This document shows positions 15,701 to 26,900 of a DNA stretch of 64,000 bases, piece by piece (position 1 is the stretch's first letter; each line of letters starts with the position of its first letter). The notes below the pieces were generated by a model. The model saw only the letters and a program-made list of their open reading frames with translations. It ran no database searches and was not told where the DNA came from. The position numbers were made by a program, and so were the translations under genes. The stretch is taken from assembly GCF_022701255.1 (NCBI RefSeq), contig NZ_CP031705.1, positions 4,836,001-4,900,000 on the forward strand, written 5' to 3'. Source of the DNA: Microcoleus vaginatus HSN003. Its GTDB lineage: Bacteria; Cyanobacteriota; Cyanobacteriia; Cyanobacteriales; Microcoleaceae.

Positions 15701-18171
15701 CCATTAAAATCGGCATTTAAGTAAGCCGTTTCAGTCGCAGCCACATAAAGATTCAGGGTTAATTCATACTGAGTTTGCCAACAGTTTTCTGTGAGTAACT
15801 CCAGCCCTGTTTTCACAAAACTTCTGGCGCCTGCATAGGCTGTAGAATTTCTGGCTTTCTGTCCTGCTGCTAAGTTCAATCTGGCTAAGGCTTCCCGTTC
15901 CTCTGCTTGAGTCATGAACTCAATTCCTAAATTCAAATGCCCGACAATATCAAACAGCTTTTCCTCTTTTTCTATCTCTGATAAGTTTTGTTGGAGTAGT
16001 TGCCCAATATGGTAATGGGTCTGCTGTTTTTGCTCGTCAGGAATCAATGAATAAGCCGCTTGTTGGACGCGATCGTGTAAAAATCGATAAGTCGGATTAG
16101 CCGAAGCATTGAAAACTTCCTCACTATCAGATTGGGTAAAGAACTTATAGATTTCGGTAGTAGGAATTACCAAACCTTCCTGCAAGGCTTTCCATAAAGC
16201 TGTTGCGGTACTGTCTGGTGATTTCTCACTGACAATTACTAAGGTATTCAAATCAAACTGCGCCCCAATACAAGCAGCTAGTTTGAGACTATCCTGAGTT
16301 TCTCTGGGCAATTTCTGTAATTGCAATGCCATGAATTCAACGACATCATCAGTAATTGCTAAGGCCTTCACTTGGGCAATATCGCATTGCCAATATTGAA
16401 TTCTGCAATCAAAGCTAATTAACTTGTCATCATGTAATGCTTTGAGAAACTGGGTCGCAAAAAAAGGATTACCTTGAGTTTTTTGATAGATCAATTTTGT
16501 TAAAGGCTGGGCTAGGGATGATTCACAATTCAGTGTATCTGCCACTAAATAATTCATATCAGGCTCCCTTAACGGCGGCAAAGTAATTATATTCACCGTT
16601 GCCCCAGTTTTGACAATTTCATCCACTGTTAAAATGAATGGATGTACAGGGGAGACTTCATTATCTCGATACGCACCTAATATTAATAGATACCCGGCAT
16701 CTTGCATCAATAATTTAAGCAAGTTCAGTGATGCAGAATCTGCCCATTGCAAGTCATCTAAAAACATGACTAACGGATGTTCTTTACTGGTAAAGACTTG
16801 CACAAACTTTTGAAACAGGAGATTAAAGCGATTTTGGGCGGCTGTTCCCGATAATTCAAGGGCGGCGGGCTGTTTACCGATAATATTTTGTAACTCAGGA
16901 ATTACGTCAATTAAGACTTGTCCGTTGTCTCCTAATGCGGTTAATATCTGGCTTTTCCATGTTTCTAATTGCCAATCTGATTCGGATAGCAACTGCCCCA
17001 TTAAATCGCGGAACGCTTGCACAAAGGCGCTAAAGGGAATGTTGCGCTGAAATTGGTCATATTTCCCTTTAATAAAATAACCCCTTTGCCGCACAATGGG
17101 TTTATGAACTTCGTTGACCAGTGCGGTTTTTCCAATTCCTGAAAAACCCGCAACTAGCATGATTTCTGTTGCACCTTCGCTGACTCTTTCAAAGGCTTGT
17201 ATGAGCGTTTCTACTTCGGTTTCTCGTCCATATAGTTTGTCGGGAATCAGGAAGCGATCGCATACATCCCGCATTCCTAACTCAAAAGTTTCAATCTTTC
17301 CAGTTTCTTGGCACTGCTGCAAACACCGTTCTAAGTCATGCTTCAATCCCCAAGCACTTTGATAGCGCTTTTCGGCATTTTTTGCCATCAGTTTCATTAC
17401 CATATCCGAAACCACCTGCGGGATTTCTTTGCTGTTTATTGTAGAAGGTTGTTGAGCAATATGGCAGTGAATCAACTCCATCGGGTCGTCACATTCAAAT
17501 GGCGGTTTTCCTGTCAGCAGTTCGTAAAAAGTTGCTCCCAGAGAATAAAAGTCAGTGCGGTAGTCGATGCCTCGGTTCATTCTTCCGGTTTGTTCGGGAG
17601 AAATATAGGCGAGGGTTCCCTCTAAGACGTTGGGATTTTGAATTTCTTGAGTTTCTCTCGGAAGTAGGGAGGCGATGCTAAAGTCAATCAGTTTGACTTG
17701 TTTAGTTTCCGGATGTATTAGGATGTTAGCTGGCTTAATATCTTTGTGGATGACTCGGTTTCGGTACAGTCCGTCAAGAATGTCAGTTATTTGAATGGCA
17801 ATTTCCAATATTTCCGCTAAAGTCCGCGTAGCTGCTTCACCGAGGGGTCTTTGGCATCGATCTTGGGCGTATTGCCGTAGAGAAATGCCCCCAAAATCCT
17901 CCATCACTAGGGCATAGCTGTTGCGGTAGGATTCCAGACTGTAAGGTTCAACGACTCCCGGCAGACGTAGATTTTTGGCGATGGTATACTGGTTGCGGAA
18001 TTGCAGCAGTTCGCTGAAACTGGGATAGTCTCGATTTAATAGTTTAATGACAACTGGAAGCCGATCGATTTCTCGAATGGCTCGATAAACCATGGTTTTA
18101 GAACCACTGTACAGTTGCTCGATTAGACGGTATCCGGCAATGGGACTGGTTAAATCTATACCTGCATTCAT
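12721..18171 (-). CDS. HstK-family dual kinase: Ser/Thr kinase-AAA/STAND ATPase-GAF-histidine kinase (array member 1)
   Basis: This 1816-residue protein has a Ser/Thr kinase domain at about 13-275 (K43; HKD at 142-144 in place of HRD; DFS at 163-165 in place of DFG; SPEQ activation loop), an ATPase with Walker A GFSGIGKT at 342-349 and Walker B VMFLDDLQWAD, a long helical TPR-like region (about 640-1330), a GAF domain (about 1370-1515), a coiled coil, HisKA with H1566 and HATPase with DNGAG. This is the multi-sensor multi-kinase architecture known from Anabaena HstK. It likely integrates a cytoplasmic signal and phosphorylates both Ser/Thr targets and an unlinked response regulator. Its HATPase end is of a different subtype (FFTTKPVGSGTGLGLSVSYG) from members 2 and 3, while its ATPase and helical parts are closest to member 3. 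It lies 90 bp downstream of member 2, on the same strand. Confidence 0.93.
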   Translation of the reverse strand: MNAGIDLTSPIAGYRLIEQLYSGSKTMVYRAIREIDRLPVVIKLLNRDYPSFSELLQFRNQYTIAKNLRLPGVVEPYSLESYRNSYALVMEDFGGISLRQYAQDRCQRPLGEAATRTLAEILEIAIQITDILDGLYRNRVIHKDIKPANILIHPETKQVKLIDFSIASLLPRETQEIQNPNVLEGTLAYISPEQTGRMNRGIDYRTDFYSLGATFYELLTGKPPFECDDPMELIHCHIAQQPSTINSKEIPQVVSDMVMKLMAKNAEKRYQSAWGLKHDLERCLQQCQETGKIETFELGMRDVCDRFLIPDKLYGRETEVETLIQAFERVSEGATEIMLVAGFSGIGKTALVNEVHKPIVRQRGYFIKGKYDQFQRNIPFSAFVQAFRDLMGQLLSESDWQLETWKSQILTALGDNGQVLIDVIPELQNIIGKQPAALELSGTAAQNRFNLLFQKFVQVFTSKEHPLVMFLDDLQWADSASLNLLKLLMQDAGYLLILGAYRDNEVSPVHPFILTVDEIVKTGATVNIITLPPLREPDMNYLVADTLNCESSLAQPLTKLIYQKTQGNPFFATQFLKALHDDKLISFDCRIQYWQCDIAQVKALAITDDVVEFMALQLQKLPRETQDSLKLAACIGAQFDLNTLVIVSEKSPDSTATALWKALQEGLVIPTTEIYKFFTQSDSEEVFNASANPTYRFLHDRVQQAAYSLIPDEQKQQTHYHIGQLLQQNLSEIEKEEKLFDIVGHLNLGIEFMTQAEEREALARLNLAAGQKARNSTAYAGARSFVKTGLELLTENCWQTQYELTLNLYVAATETAYLNADFNGMEEMADRVLRSAKTILDKVKIFEIQINALTTQSKVLEAIAIGTNALAQLGIELPYETDEALTRIALQNLATQLEDKQIEELVNLPVMSDPRIIAAMQLLGILFPAIFTANPALQPLLCATMVSLSLQFGNAPASTIGYVGYGIVLSSFFGEAEKGYRFGRVALSLLDRLNWREFKCLTLLWFSCFIQHRQEALRAAIPMAKEGYFVGIETGDFLNGGYSIISYFYNNFFSGVEIDAWEAEIENYCVALAPVKQYGPIGYLKITQQTVHNLREIVNQPDLLIGQAYDETVMFPQHHQNSDFTAIAVASNYKLILAYLFGNYANALDYIAQAKPYLMVAAAMINTPVFHFYAGLTYFTLFSTQSEIEQANALEEVKIHQDILGQWARQAPMNHQHKLDLVEAEKCRVLGKNYEAGDWYDRALAGAKKNEYIQEEALANELAAKFYLDWGKEKVAQSYMIEAYYCYSRWGAKAKVAYLEQHYPQLLKAILQPANLVLTSGTTINPTWMGSLPSVSSSENLWLDFPAVMMAAQAISQEIELEKLLATLMQITLANGGAQIGCLVLRQDRQWLVVAQAAQKQTKILEIPLEQYQEIPQSLIYAVARTQATAVFDNLSKADKFAGDRYIMAHQPKSVLCTPIIRQGKLVGIVYLENNLTLGAFTNERVEILQILAAQAAISIDNARLYKQIEKYSQSLEAEVAQKTEDLSQKAFDLEQAFKNLQQTQSQLIQSEKMSSLGQLVAGIAHEINNPVTFIRSNVAHIEDYVKDLLILLDIYQQEYPEPSGVIQAKIEEMDLEFIWGDLIKILESMKAGSDRISQIILSLRNFSRLDEAQMKAVDLHSGIESTLLILQTRLRLSDGKSEIQVIKEYGNLPNVICYASEINQVFLSIISNAIDALQSINKTDKNPVITIQTEVIEKDRVRIKISDNGAGIPANIQSRIFDPFFTTKPVGSGTGLGLSVSYGIVKKHGGKLTCNSRVGDGTELAIEIPISYIKA

Positions 18172-18261
18172 GTTGGTTATCCTAATCTCAAATATTGACT
18201 GCTAAAAATTAATGTGCGCCTCTATGTGTAAGGGTTAAAGGCGGCGATCGCATAATTAACT
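18172..18261. other. Short spacer between array members 1 and 2
   Basis: Only 90 bp with one HIP1 site (GCGATCGC). No terminator is visible, so the two kinases could share a transcript. Confidence 0.5.
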
Positions 18262-21200
18262 TCATCCGTTTGTAGGCAATGATATCGTAAACTCCGTCCC
18301 TTCTCCTAATACCGAATTTACCTCGATTGTACCGCCGTGTTTCTCAACTATAATCTGCCGTGCGATCGCCAAACCCAATCCCGTGCCTTTACCCACACCT
18401 TTAGTTGTAAATAACTGGTCAAAAATATGATTTTTTATCTCATCTGATATCCCTGGCCCGTTGTCACAAATGCGAATCCTCACCCACTCCTTAGACTGTC
18501 TTTCGGTGCGAATCGTGATGCAATTGGCTGCGGCTTTAATCTTCTCTAAACTCCGTTCCCGATTTGATTCTTCCAGTGCATCAATCGCATTCGCCAATAT
18601 ATTCATAAACACCTGATTTAATTGTCCGGGGAAGCAATCAACTGATGGCAAGTTGCCGTACTCTTTCACAACTTCAATCGCTGGACGCTGTTCGTTGGCT
18701 TTCAATCTGTGTTTGAGAATCAAAATTGTACTGTTAATTCCGTCATGAATATTGAAAGGCACTTTGTAATCTTTGTCGGCTCGGGAGAAGGTACGAAGAC
18801 TGGTGCTGATACCTTGAATGCGATCGCACCCGATTTGCATCGAATTCAACATTTTGGGTAAATCTTCTAAGAGATATTCGATCTCGGTCTCTTCTGCTTT
18901 TTCTTCAATCTCCTCACCCGGACTGGGAAATTTTTCTTGATAGAGTTGCAAGTATTCTGTAATATCTTTGACGGCGGCGATCGCTTCATGAATATTACCA
19001 GAAATAAATCCCACTGGATTATTAATTTCATGGGCAACCCCGGCCACTAAATTGCCCAACGCCGACATTTTTTCGCTCTGCACTAATTGCAGTTGAGATT
19101 GTTCCACCTGGTGAGCGTAGTCCTGGGCTTGCTGATACAATCGCGCATTTTCTAGGGAAATGGCAGCCTGAGTGCAGAGGAAGTTGAGGATGAGGAGACG
19201 ATCGCGAGTAAACACTCCTTTTGTCGAGCTATGTTCGAGATAAAGTATCGCAACTAAGTTCCCGCGATCGAGAATCGGAGTACATAGCATACTCTGAGAG
19301 TGATACTCGAGCGTACAGTCATTCATTAAACCCGGAATATCGGTTTTGCCACCTTCAATAACCACAGTTTCCAGGGTGTGTTTGACATAATAAACCAGCT
19401 TGAGCGGAATCACCGCCGAGCCATCTATAGGTTGGGTTTGCAGTAAGGTTGTGGGTAACTCATTATCTGGATTGAGGTGAGTTATTGCTCGGATTTGCCA
19501 TTTATCCTGATGGGGGAGTAGCAAAGCACAAGTTTCTGCCCCAGAAGTTTTCAAAATAATTTGATTGAGGGTGTCGAGTAATTCATCAAGCTGAATTTTA
19601 CTGGATAAAGCTTGAGCAGCTTGCACAATAGATGCGAAATCAAGGGCATGGGAAATACTCGTGCTGCTGCTGGTGGAAGTGTGGGGAGACTGGCTAATCG
19701 TTACCAGCGTCTCTAGAGGATTAAAGCGGAGTTTTGGCTGATTCAGGATGGGCCCAAGTAATTGAGGATAGCGTTGTTCTAGGTGTTCAACTTTGGCTTT
19801 AGCTCCCCAACGGGCATAACAGTAATATGCTTCCTGCATATAGCTGGCGGCAACTTTTTCTTTGCCCCAGTCTAGGTAGAACTTGGCAGCTAATTCGTTG
19901 GCGATCGCTTCTTCTTGGAGATATCGATTTTCTTTGGCTCCCGCAATAGCCAGGTCATAACAGTCAATTGCTTCAGCTTTATTGCCTAAAACGCGATGTT
20001 GTTCTCCGTAAATCAGATCGAGCTTATGTTGGTAATTTACAGGCGCATAATGTGCCCATTTCTGCATCTTCTCTACGTTGGCTCGAATTTTTTCAAGAAT
20101 GCTCCTGCTTTCAAATTCCGATGCGTCTGCTAATACCGCTAGTTGAGTAAGGGAATCGTAAAAATAAAATACCCCCACTACAAAATTAGCTGTCACGCCT
20201 CTTAAGTATACTTCTGCTGTTGCCGCATTCTCAACGGCTTCAAAAAACTGATCGAACAAGTAGCAAAGAATTAGTTTATTAAAGTAAACGTAGAAAATAG
20301 CACTTGCATCATTGCCTTGCTGGTGTAGTGGCAGCATGGTTTGCTCGTCATAGACATTCCCAATTAATCTGGATTGCTGTTCGGCACACTCGATCAAATT
20401 CAAGATCGCTTGATGTATAATCTGATTAAAATTTAAGGCATTTTTCTGCTTAATCTGAGCTAAGGCTGCTTTGTAACTGGTAATTTCCCGTTCCAGGACT
20501 GACAATTCATTGCCACCCAAGTACGCATGGTAAGCATAAATGTAGGTAGACAGTGCGGCAAATTCTAAGTCTCCTGTTTCCAGCCCAATTGCATAAGCTG
20601 ATTGCAATGGTTCCAAGGTTTTTTGCACGGGTTCTCGCCAATGCCGGACATTCGCATTTGCTACAAAAATCGTTCTGGCTTTAATATCTTTAGCGTTAAG
20701 CCGATCGAGCAAGCTTAAAGCTAGTTGACCGAATTGATAGCCTGTCTCAATGTCTCCCACAACGCCACAAAGAATTAGACCAAAGTAGGCGTAACTCGGA
20801 GCTGAGAGCGCGGTATTGCCATATTGAATTGATAAGTTTACCTGTTGTGACACGACTAACGGCAGCAACAACGGTGCAGCTTGGTAGGCACAGGGAGCCA
20901 AACTGCTAAGAATCTGCATGGTTGCCTGTTTGAATGGATCGGTCATTTCTGGCAATGCAATCAAGTCTATGGGAGACCTACCGGCCAAAGCAGACAGGGT
21001 TGCTTCTAGTTTGATTTGGACATCAGATAGTTGCGGATCTTCAGGAAACTCTAACCCCAACAATTGCAAAACTTGCCGTCCGGTTTGTATGGCTTCTAGC
21101 AACAGATTCTGAGCCAGACAAGCCTGCATTTTGATATTGTAGATTTCGATCGTTTCTAATAGGGCTGGAGATTGCTGTAAAACTACTTCAATCCACCGAT

Positions 21201-23643
21201 CCATCTGTGCAAAATTACTGCTAAGATAGGCTGCCTCTACTGCTTCTTCATATATCGCCAGCGTTAGATTGTACTGACTATGCCAGCTATCAGTTGCCAA
21301 CAGTTTAATACCTGTCTTTAGATAGTTCAATGCAGCTACATGGGCAGTAGATGCTTTCGCTTTCTGTCCTGCCAGTAAATTCAATTGGGCGAGTTCATAT
21401 CGCTCAGATTGCTGATTGATTAACCCGACACCCATATTCAGTTGATTTACAATTTCAAATATCGGGTTTTTTCTTTCTCCCGTCGAAGAGTTTTTCAACA
21501 AAAGTTGTCCGATCTTGAGGTGGGTTGCTTCTTTGCGTTCCGTAGGAATTAAAGAATAAGCAGCTTGCTGGACGCGATCGTGCAAGAAGCGATAAGCAAC
21601 CGTTTGAGAAATCGCTTCAGAAATAGTCTGTTCTATTCCTACATAAAACTTATAAACTTCACTTTGGGGCAAAACCAAACCTTCTTGTAAAGCTTTCCAC
21701 AATGCGGTTGCGTTTTCCGTCTCAGAACTCTCTGAAACAATTGCTAATGTTGCTAAGTCAAACTGGTTGCCAATGCAAGCGGCTAATTTTAAAACATCCT
21801 GAGTTTCTCTGGGCAATTTCTGCAACTGCTGCGCCATAAATTCCACTACATTATCAGTCAGTGCTGCCTCTCGAACTTGACTAATATCGCACTGCCAATG
21901 TCCTAAGTGGATATCAAAAGTCATCAATTCATCCTGATGCAACGCTTTGAGAAACTGCGTTGCAAAAAATGGGTTGCCTTGAGTTGTTTGATAGACCAGT
22001 TCTGTCAGCGGTTGTGCCAACTTAGGAGAACAAACTAGCGTATCCGCTACCAATTGATTCAAACTAATTTTGTCGAGTGGTGCTAATGTAAGGGTGTTGA
22101 GTATTGTTCCTGATTTACTAACTTCATCTAAGGTCAACATCAGGAGATGGGTTGGTGATACTTCATTATCCCGATAGGCTCCCAGCAGCAACAGATAACC
22201 CAATTGCGACTCATTGACGAGCATTTGCATTAATTTCAGCGATGCCGAATCCGCCCATTGTAAGTCATCCAAAAATATCACCAAGGGATGCTCTTTTGTG
22301 GTGAAGACAGCAATGAATTTGTGGAAGAGCAAATTAAATAGATTTTGAGCAGCAACCCCCGATAAGTCCGGGGCTGGGGGTTGTGTTCCAATAATCCGTT
22401 CTAGTTCGGGAATTACTTCAATAATGACTTGTCCGTTGTCACCAAGAGCTTGGAGAATTTTAGTTTTCCATTCTTTGAGTTCGGCATCACTTTCACTCAG
22501 CAATTGTGCCATAAAATCGCGGAATGCCTGGACAAATGCCGAGAAGGGAATGTTGCGGCTAAACTGATCGAATTTGCCTTTGATAAAATAGCCGCGCTGC
22601 CGGACAATCGGTTTATGCACCTCGTTGACTACAGCCGTTTTTCCAATTCCGGAGAACCCCGCGACCAGCATTAATTCTGAGGTGCCATTTGCCACGCGCT
22701 CGAAGGCATTCAACAGGGTTTGTACTTCGGTTTCTCGACCATAAAGCTTTTCAGGAATCAGGAAGCGATCGCATATATCCCGCGTTCCTAAGTCAAAAGT
22801 TTCAATCTTTCCAGTTTCTTGGGACTGCTGCAAACACTTTTCTAAGTCATGTTTCAATCCCAAGGCACTTTGATAGCGTTTTTCGGCATTTTTTGCCATC
22901 AGCTTCATGACAATATCCGAAATCACCTTCGGGATTTCTTGGCTGTTTATGGAAGGAGGTTGTTTGGCAATATGGCAGTGAACCAACTCCATCGGATCGT
23001 CACATTTAAATGGCAGTTTTCCTGTCAGCAATTCGTAAAAGGTGGCTCCCAGAGAATAAAAGTCGGTGCGGTAGTCGATGCCTCGGTTCATTCGTCCAGT
23101 TTGTTCGGGAGAAATATAGGCGAGGGTTCCTTCTAAAACGTTGGGATGTTGAATTTCTTGAGTTTCTCTCGGCAGTAGGGAGGCGATGCTAAAGTCAATC
23201 AGTTTGAGTTGTTTGGTTTTGGGATGAATCAAGACGTTAGCTGGCTTAATATCTTTGTGGATGACTCGATGCCGATAGAGTCCATGGAGGATGTCAGTTA
23301 TTTGAATAGCAATTTCCAATATTTCTGCTAGAGTCAGCGAGGCCTCTTGGGCGTAGTCTCGTAGAGAAATACCACCAAAATCCTCCATTACTAGGGCATA
23401 GCTGTGGCGATAGGAGTCCAAATTGTAGGGTTCAACAACTCCCGGCAGACGTAGATTTTTGGCGATGGTATACTGGTTGCGGAATTGCAGCAGTTCGCTG
23501 AAGCTGGGATAGTCTCGATTTAAGAGTTTAATGATAACCGGAAGCTGATCTGTTTCTCGGATAGCTCGATAAACTAGGGTTCTCGAACCGCAGTATAGTG
23601 GCTCAACCAGATGATATCCCGAAATTCGGTGCGTCAAATCCAC
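18262..23643 (-). CDS. HstK-family dual kinase (array member 2)
   Basis: This 1793-residue paralogue has the same order: Ser/Thr kinase (about 7-260, with IHKDIKPANVLI and DFSIASLL), ATPase (GFSGIGKTAVVNEV, VIFLDDLQWAD), helical region, GAF (about 1350-1490), HisKA with H1538 in GVAHEINNP, and HATPase ([22 protein letters not shown]). The kinase domain is most like member 1 (shared NLRLPGVVEPY, DYPSFSELLQF), but the histidine kinase is most like member 3, and the ATPase-to-helical region is the most divergent of the three. A serine-rich linker (TSTSSSTSIS) precedes the GAF domain. All catalytic motifs look intact. Signal and partner regulator are unknown. Confidence 0.93.
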   Translation of the reverse strand: MDLTHRISGYHLVEPLYCGSRTLVYRAIRETDQLPVIIKLLNRDYPSFSELLQFRNQYTIAKNLRLPGVVEPYNLDSYRHSYALVMEDFGGISLRDYAQEASLTLAEILEIAIQITDILHGLYRHRVIHKDIKPANVLIHPKTKQLKLIDFSIASLLPRETQEIQHPNVLEGTLAYISPEQTGRMNRGIDYRTDFYSLGATFYELLTGKLPFKCDDPMELVHCHIAKQPPSINSQEIPKVISDIVMKLMAKNAEKRYQSALGLKHDLEKCLQQSQETGKIETFDLGTRDICDRFLIPEKLYGRETEVQTLLNAFERVANGTSELMLVAGFSGIGKTAVVNEVHKPIVRQRGYFIKGKFDQFSRNIPFSAFVQAFRDFMAQLLSESDAELKEWKTKILQALGDNGQVIIEVIPELERIIGTQPPAPDLSGVAAQNLFNLLFHKFIAVFTTKEHPLVIFLDDLQWADSASLKLMQMLVNESQLGYLLLLGAYRDNEVSPTHLLMLTLDEVSKSGTILNTLTLAPLDKISLNQLVADTLVCSPKLAQPLTELVYQTTQGNPFFATQFLKALHQDELMTFDIHLGHWQCDISQVREAALTDNVVEFMAQQLQKLPRETQDVLKLAACIGNQFDLATLAIVSESSETENATALWKALQEGLVLPQSEVYKFYVGIEQTISEAISQTVAYRFLHDRVQQAAYSLIPTERKEATHLKIGQLLLKNSSTGERKNPIFEIVNQLNMGVGLINQQSERYELAQLNLLAGQKAKASTAHVAALNYLKTGIKLLATDSWHSQYNLTLAIYEEAVEAAYLSSNFAQMDRWIEVVLQQSPALLETIEIYNIKMQACLAQNLLLEAIQTGRQVLQLLGLEFPEDPQLSDVQIKLEATLSALAGRSPIDLIALPEMTDPFKQATMQILSSLAPCAYQAAPLLLPLVVSQQVNLSIQYGNTALSAPSYAYFGLILCGVVGDIETGYQFGQLALSLLDRLNAKDIKARTIFVANANVRHWREPVQKTLEPLQSAYAIGLETGDLEFAALSTYIYAYHAYLGGNELSVLEREITSYKAALAQIKQKNALNFNQIIHQAILNLIECAEQQSRLIGNVYDEQTMLPLHQQGNDASAIFYVYFNKLILCYLFDQFFEAVENAATAEVYLRGVTANFVVGVFYFYDSLTQLAVLADASEFESRSILEKIRANVEKMQKWAHYAPVNYQHKLDLIYGEQHRVLGNKAEAIDCYDLAIAGAKENRYLQEEAIANELAAKFYLDWGKEKVAASYMQEAYYCYARWGAKAKVEHLEQRYPQLLGPILNQPKLRFNPLETLVTISQSPHTSTSSSTSISHALDFASIVQAAQALSSKIQLDELLDTLNQIILKTSGAETCALLLPHQDKWQIRAITHLNPDNELPTTLLQTQPIDGSAVIPLKLVYYVKHTLETVVIEGGKTDIPGLMNDCTLEYHSQSMLCTPILDRGNLVAILYLEHSSTKGVFTRDRLLILNFLCTQAAISLENARLYQQAQDYAHQVEQSQLQLVQSEKMSALGNLVAGVAHEINNPVGFISGNIHEAIAAVKDITEYLQLYQEKFPSPGEEIEEKAEETEIEYLLEDLPKMLNSMQIGCDRIQGISTSLRTFSRADKDYKVPFNIHDGINSTILILKHRLKANEQRPAIEVVKEYGNLPSVDCFPGQLNQVFMNILANAIDALEESNRERSLEKIKAAANCITIRTERQSKEWVRIRICDNGPGISDEIKNHIFDQLFTTKGVGKGTGLGLAIARQIIVEKHGGTIEVNSVLGEGTEFTISLPTNG

Positions 23644-23942
23644 TGCCGTACTCCTCTGGATTACTCGATCTCAGACATTGACTCTTGTAAGTAAGTATAC
23701 ACTTGTATTGATCTAGTCTGAGCAAAATAAAACTGCGAAATCCCCAGCCTACAGACTCTACCGCTTTTATTCTTTTTCACTTTTGAAGAGAAAGATGACG
23801 TTCTATCAAGATAGTATTAAAGAGCATCTCAATGAAAGCAGCCAAGCCCAAAATTGGAGTTTTGAGGCAGGAGACAGGAGGAAAGAAGAAGAAGGAAGGA
23901 GCCTGAAGAAGTGTTTTTACAAAGATGAGATGCTCCCTAGTC
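23644..23942. other. Spacer between array members 2 and 3
   Basis: In this 299-bp gap GAGCATCTCA (23822-23831) and TGAGATGCTC (23926-23935) form a 10-bp inverted repeat enclosing purine-rich DNA (GAAAGAAGAAGAAGGAAGG). A 62-codon frame there has no known features. The inverted repeat could be the edge of a small mobile element or chance. Confidence 0.45.
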
Positions 23943-26900
23943 TTATCCTTTCATCGGCAATAAAATTGTAAACTCTGTCCCTTCTCCCAATACAGAATTT
24001 ACCTCTATTGTACCGCCATGTTTCTCAACTACAATCTGCCGTGCGATCGCCAATCCCAACCCCGTCCCTTTCCCTACTTCCTTGGTAGTAAATAACTCAT
24101 CAAAAATATTCTCTCGCACTGCTTCACTCATGCCCATACCGTTATCTTTGATGCAAATTATCGCTTGTTTTTTGTCGCCAGAAATGTCAGTTTTAATGGT
24201 AATTTGATTGGCAATTTCTGCATAAGCTAGTCCTTGATTTGATTCATCCAAAGCATCAATGGCATTACCTAACAAATTCATAAATACTTGATTCAACTGT
24301 CCGGCATAACACTCCACTTGTGGCAAATTTCCATATTCCCTAATCACTTTGATTTCTGGACGACTGTCGTTAGCCTTGAGGCGATGTTTCAGGATCATAA
24401 TGGTGCTATCGATGCCATCGTGGATATTGCAAGCGATGGGATAGTTAGTATCGGCACGGGAGAAGGTTCGTAGACTGGTACTAATATCCCGAATCCGCTT
24501 CACGCCTTCCCGCATCGAACCTACTAATTTCGGTAAATCTTCCCGGATGTAGTCAAGATCAATGTTCTCGATTTCCTCTTGAATCTCTGGATCGAGTTGG
24601 GGATATTTTTCTTGATACAAATCGAGCAAGCCAAACAAATCTTTGATGTAATCTAAGGCTGGGGTAATGTTGCCAGCAAGGAATCCGACAGGGTTGTTGA
24701 TTTCGTGAGCGACACCAGCTACTAAATTGCCCAAGGCTGACATTTTTTCACCTTGGATAAGTTGGATTTGAGCTTGTTGGAGTTCTCGTAGAGTCTTTTC
24801 TAGGGCTTCAGACTTTTGTTGACGTTCGGCTTCGATGCGTTTGAGATGGCTAATATCTCGCATCACAACTACCGCACCGACTTTTTTTCCCCAAGGATCG
24901 AAGATTGCTTGTCCGCTGGCTAACAAAGTTCTGATAGAACCATGCTTCGGCGCAATTACCATTTCTACATTTTCGACTATTTCTCCTTGCAAGGCGCGAA
25001 ACAGTGGAATTTCCGTTGTTGATAGGGGTGTTTGACCATCAGCTTGATAGAGAGCGAAGTGTTCTGCCCATTGTTCGGGTGGTAATGATTCTACGGGTAA
25101 GCCATGAAACTCACGAGTTGCCTTGTTGAATAGGGTCAATTGGCCACTAGGATTACAAACAACAATCCCATCTGTAATATTGTGAATGATGGCCTTCAAG
25201 AATTCTCGTTCTTTGGCTAGAGATTCTTCGACCTGTTTTAATTGTTCTAGTGATGCTTGTAATGACTGGGATTTTTCCTGCTCTTGGGAATAAAGTCGGG
25301 TGTTTTCTAAAGAGATGGCAGCTTGAGCGCAAATAAGGTTCAGCACTTCAACCCTATCGCTCGTAAACGCCCCTACGGTCAGGTTATTTTCCAGGTATAA
25401 AACTCCTATCAACCGCCCTTGATTAAGAATTGGAATACAAAGAACACTGATCGGCTGGTGCTGTTCAATATAGCGATCGCTCGCAAACTGGGAACTTACC
25501 CTAGCATCAACTATTACCAAAGGTTTTAAACTACGCTTGACAGTGTTAACCAAACTAATTGCTACATCCTGACTGGATTCTAAAGGTATTGATGGTAATA
25601 GCTCAGGTTCCTGTCCCTCTGCTACAAGAGCCGCTACCTGTAAATACTGTTTTTGTTTGAGCAATAAGACACACTTAGTGGCGCCAGCATTCGCGCTCGC
25701 TATTTTTAAGAGAGTAGTCAGGAGTTTATCTAGTTCAATCTCCCCAGAAATGGCTTGAGAGGCTTGGATCAGAGTAGGCAAATCTAGAAATTCCGAGTTG
25801 CTGCTAGAAGAGTGGGTATAACTAATCGTTCCCCGGGCGATCGTTTCCTTAAAGGAAGTAAAGGATTGAGGTTGCTGAAGGATAATACCGAGTAGGCGAG
25901 GATAATGTTTTTCCAAATCGTCTATTTTGGCTTTAGCTCCCCATCGGGCATAACAATAATACGCTTCAATCATGTAGGCTTGAGCAACTTTTTCTTTGCC
26001 CCATTCCAAGTAGAATTGAGCTGCTAGTTCGTTGGCGAGGGCTTCTTCGTTGATGAATTGATTTTCTTGAGCTAGTCGGATGGCGCGATCGTACATTTCA
26101 AGTGCATCTGCTTTATTGCCCAAAACCCGCTGCCGTTCTGCTTCAACCAAATACCATTTATGCAGATGATTCATGGGAGCATTTTGCGCCCACTGGTGCA
26201 GAGTCGTTTGATGGATTTCCACAGAGGCGAGAATGTCAGCTTGCTCAATTTCAGGATGTGTGGGGAAGAGCGCCAGGTGTGTCAAGGCTGCATAAAAATG
26301 GAAAATGGGAACAATAATTAATCCCGATACTGCCATCACACACTCTTTGGCTCCGGTAATGTAGTTTAGAGCAGCCGGATAATTACCAAAGGAATAAGCA
26401 AGCAGTAGTTTGTAGACGTAGACAAGGGCGATCGCACTGAATTCCTGATCCTGATAGTGCTTAGGAATCATCACCGTTTCATCATAGGCTTCGCCGATTA
26501 AGCAATCCGGTTGATTCACTACTTCCCTCAAGTTGTGCAACATCTGCCACTCCATATGCAAATAAGTTCGAGCAGAATATTGCTTCACCTGAGCCAAGGT
26601 AGCACTGTAGACTACAAGTTCCGGTTCCCAAGTATCCAGTTCTACCCCACCGAAAAAGTTGATATAGCTGTAAGTAGCTATGTTGTAGCCAGCGTTAAGA
26701 AAATCGCCAGTTTCCATGCCAGCTATAAAGCCCTCTTTCAGCGTTGGTATCCCTGCCCTCATAGCATTTTGATGATGCTGAATAAATGCCCCAAACATAT
26801 TATGAGTAATGCACTTAAATTCTCGTGCATTGACGCGATCGAGCAATGAGAGGGCCAATTTACCAAAGCTATAGCCCGTTTTTGCCTCTCCCAAAAAGGC

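Noticed and set aside
23783..23971. 62-codon frame between kinase array members 2 and 3
   Set aside because: Charged low-complexity product from purine-rich DNA that overlaps the end of member 3; no family signal.
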